Part shown: piece by piece, positions 5,909 through 6,031 of the stretch
How positions within the stretch are numbered: the stretch's first letter is position 1
How the letters are laid out: each line of letters opens with the position of its first letter
DNA from: Candidatus Manganitrophaceae bacterium
GTDB taxonomy: Bacteria > Nitrospirota > Nitrospiria > SBBL01 > Manganitrophaceae
Assembly: GCA_004297235.1 (NCBI GenBank)
Contig: SCUR01000011.1
Location: 1 to 6,031 of the forward strand
Length of the DNA: 6,031 nucleotides
Reading direction: 5' to 3'
Made by a program: the position numbers and the translations under genes
The notes under the pieces: model-generated
Databases searched by the model: none
The model's input: the letters and a program-made list of their open reading frames with translations, nothing else
Told to the model about the DNA's origin: nothing

Positions 5909-5926
5909 GCTGTCTTACGAGACAGC
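5909..5926 (-). other. Perfect hairpin spanning the nadD stop codon
   Basis: GCTGTCT and AGACAGC form a perfect 7-bp stem around a 4-nt loop (CGTA on the transcribed minus strand). The nadD stop codon TAA (5917-5915) spans the loop-stem boundary, and the hairpin ends 7 nt before the rsfS Shine-Dalgarno. No T run follows on the minus strand, so it is not an intrinsic terminator for nadD. A role in coupling nadD termination to rsfS initiation, or as an RNA-processing site, is inferred. Confidence 0.5.
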
Positions 5927-6031
5927 ATAGAGTTTATTTTTAATTATATATGAGGCAACCGGTTCAGGCAAGAGATTTTTCATTTTCTTCCCGGCGGCGA
6001 GCTCTTTTCGAATCTGGCTGGCTGAAATCGG
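5915..6031 (-). CDS. nadD: Nicotinate-nucleotide adenylyltransferase, C-terminal fragment (cut by window edge)
   Basis: NadD joins nicotinate mononucleotide to ATP to make deamido-NAD in NAD synthesis. Only the last 38 codons are present; the rest lies beyond the right edge. The visible end PISASQIRKELAAGKK fits the conserved ISxTxIR nucleotide-binding motif of the family, and LLPEPVASYIIKNKLY matches the typical 'L(V/L)P..V..YI....LY' ending, followed by AVS and TAA. The stop lies 23 nt before the rsfS start on the same strand; nadD-rsfS is a very common gene pair, which supports both calls. Nothing can be said of its N-terminal half or start. The serine in place of the usual threonine in the ISxT motif is a minor variation. 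Confidence 0.85.
   Translation of the reverse strand, partial: PISASQIRKELAAGKKMKNLLPEPVASYIIKNKLYAVS

Overview
The window reads as a piece of a Gram-negative bacterial chromosome of medium-high GC. No mobile elements, CRISPR arrays, rRNA or tRNA genes are visible. The Gram-negative assignment rests mainly on a LapA/LapB-type envelope protein, since LapB is known as a regulator of lipopolysaccharide synthesis. The rest of the set (RNase R, RsfS, NadD, a REC-GGDEF protein, a CBS protein) is widespread. A Nitrospirota or deltaproteobacterial-type lineage would fit the mixture, but that is an impression and not something the sequence proves.

Layout. Positions 1-65 lie downstream of rnr and show no gene. 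Positions 66-2219 (minus) encode full-length RNase R. A 216-bp divergent intergenic region (2220-2435) holds a promoter candidate for each direction and three perfect 10-bp palindromes. Positions 2436-3392 (plus) encode a REC-GGDEF diguanylate cyclase with all catalytic and feedback-inhibition motifs intact. A 137-bp spacer with a long nested stem-loop follows, then a small two-CBS-domain protein (3530-3979, plus). The convergent gap 3980-4082 has only weak structure. From 4083 to the right edge the minus strand carries a tight operon, in transcription order: nadD (3' end only, 5915-6031), rsfS (5454-5891) and a lapA-lapB fusion gene (4083-5450). The gaps are 23 nt (nadD-rsfS) and 3 nt (rsfS-lapAB).

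How they work together. The minus-strand operon joins NAD biosynthesis (NadD), ribosome hibernation (RsfS) and envelope/LPS homeostasis (LapA-LapB), all growth-rate-linked functions. RNase R degrades structured RNA and takes part in RNA quality control. The plus-strand pair is a signalling module: a phosphorylation-gated c-di-GMP synthase followed by a CBS protein that may sense adenine nucleotides. Whether these two are functionally linked is only suggested by proximity.

Most notable points: (1) LapA-like and LapB-like modules, which are separate adjacent genes in E. coli, are one 455-residue polypeptide here. (2) rsfS has no ATG, GTG or TTG codon that would include its conserved N-terminal helix; it appears to start at an ATT preceded by a good Shine-Dalgarno, just after a hairpin that contains the nadD stop codon. 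(3) The rnr/dgc divergent region is unusually rich in palindromes. No clearly novel multi-gene system is visible; the unusual features are in architecture and start-site use.
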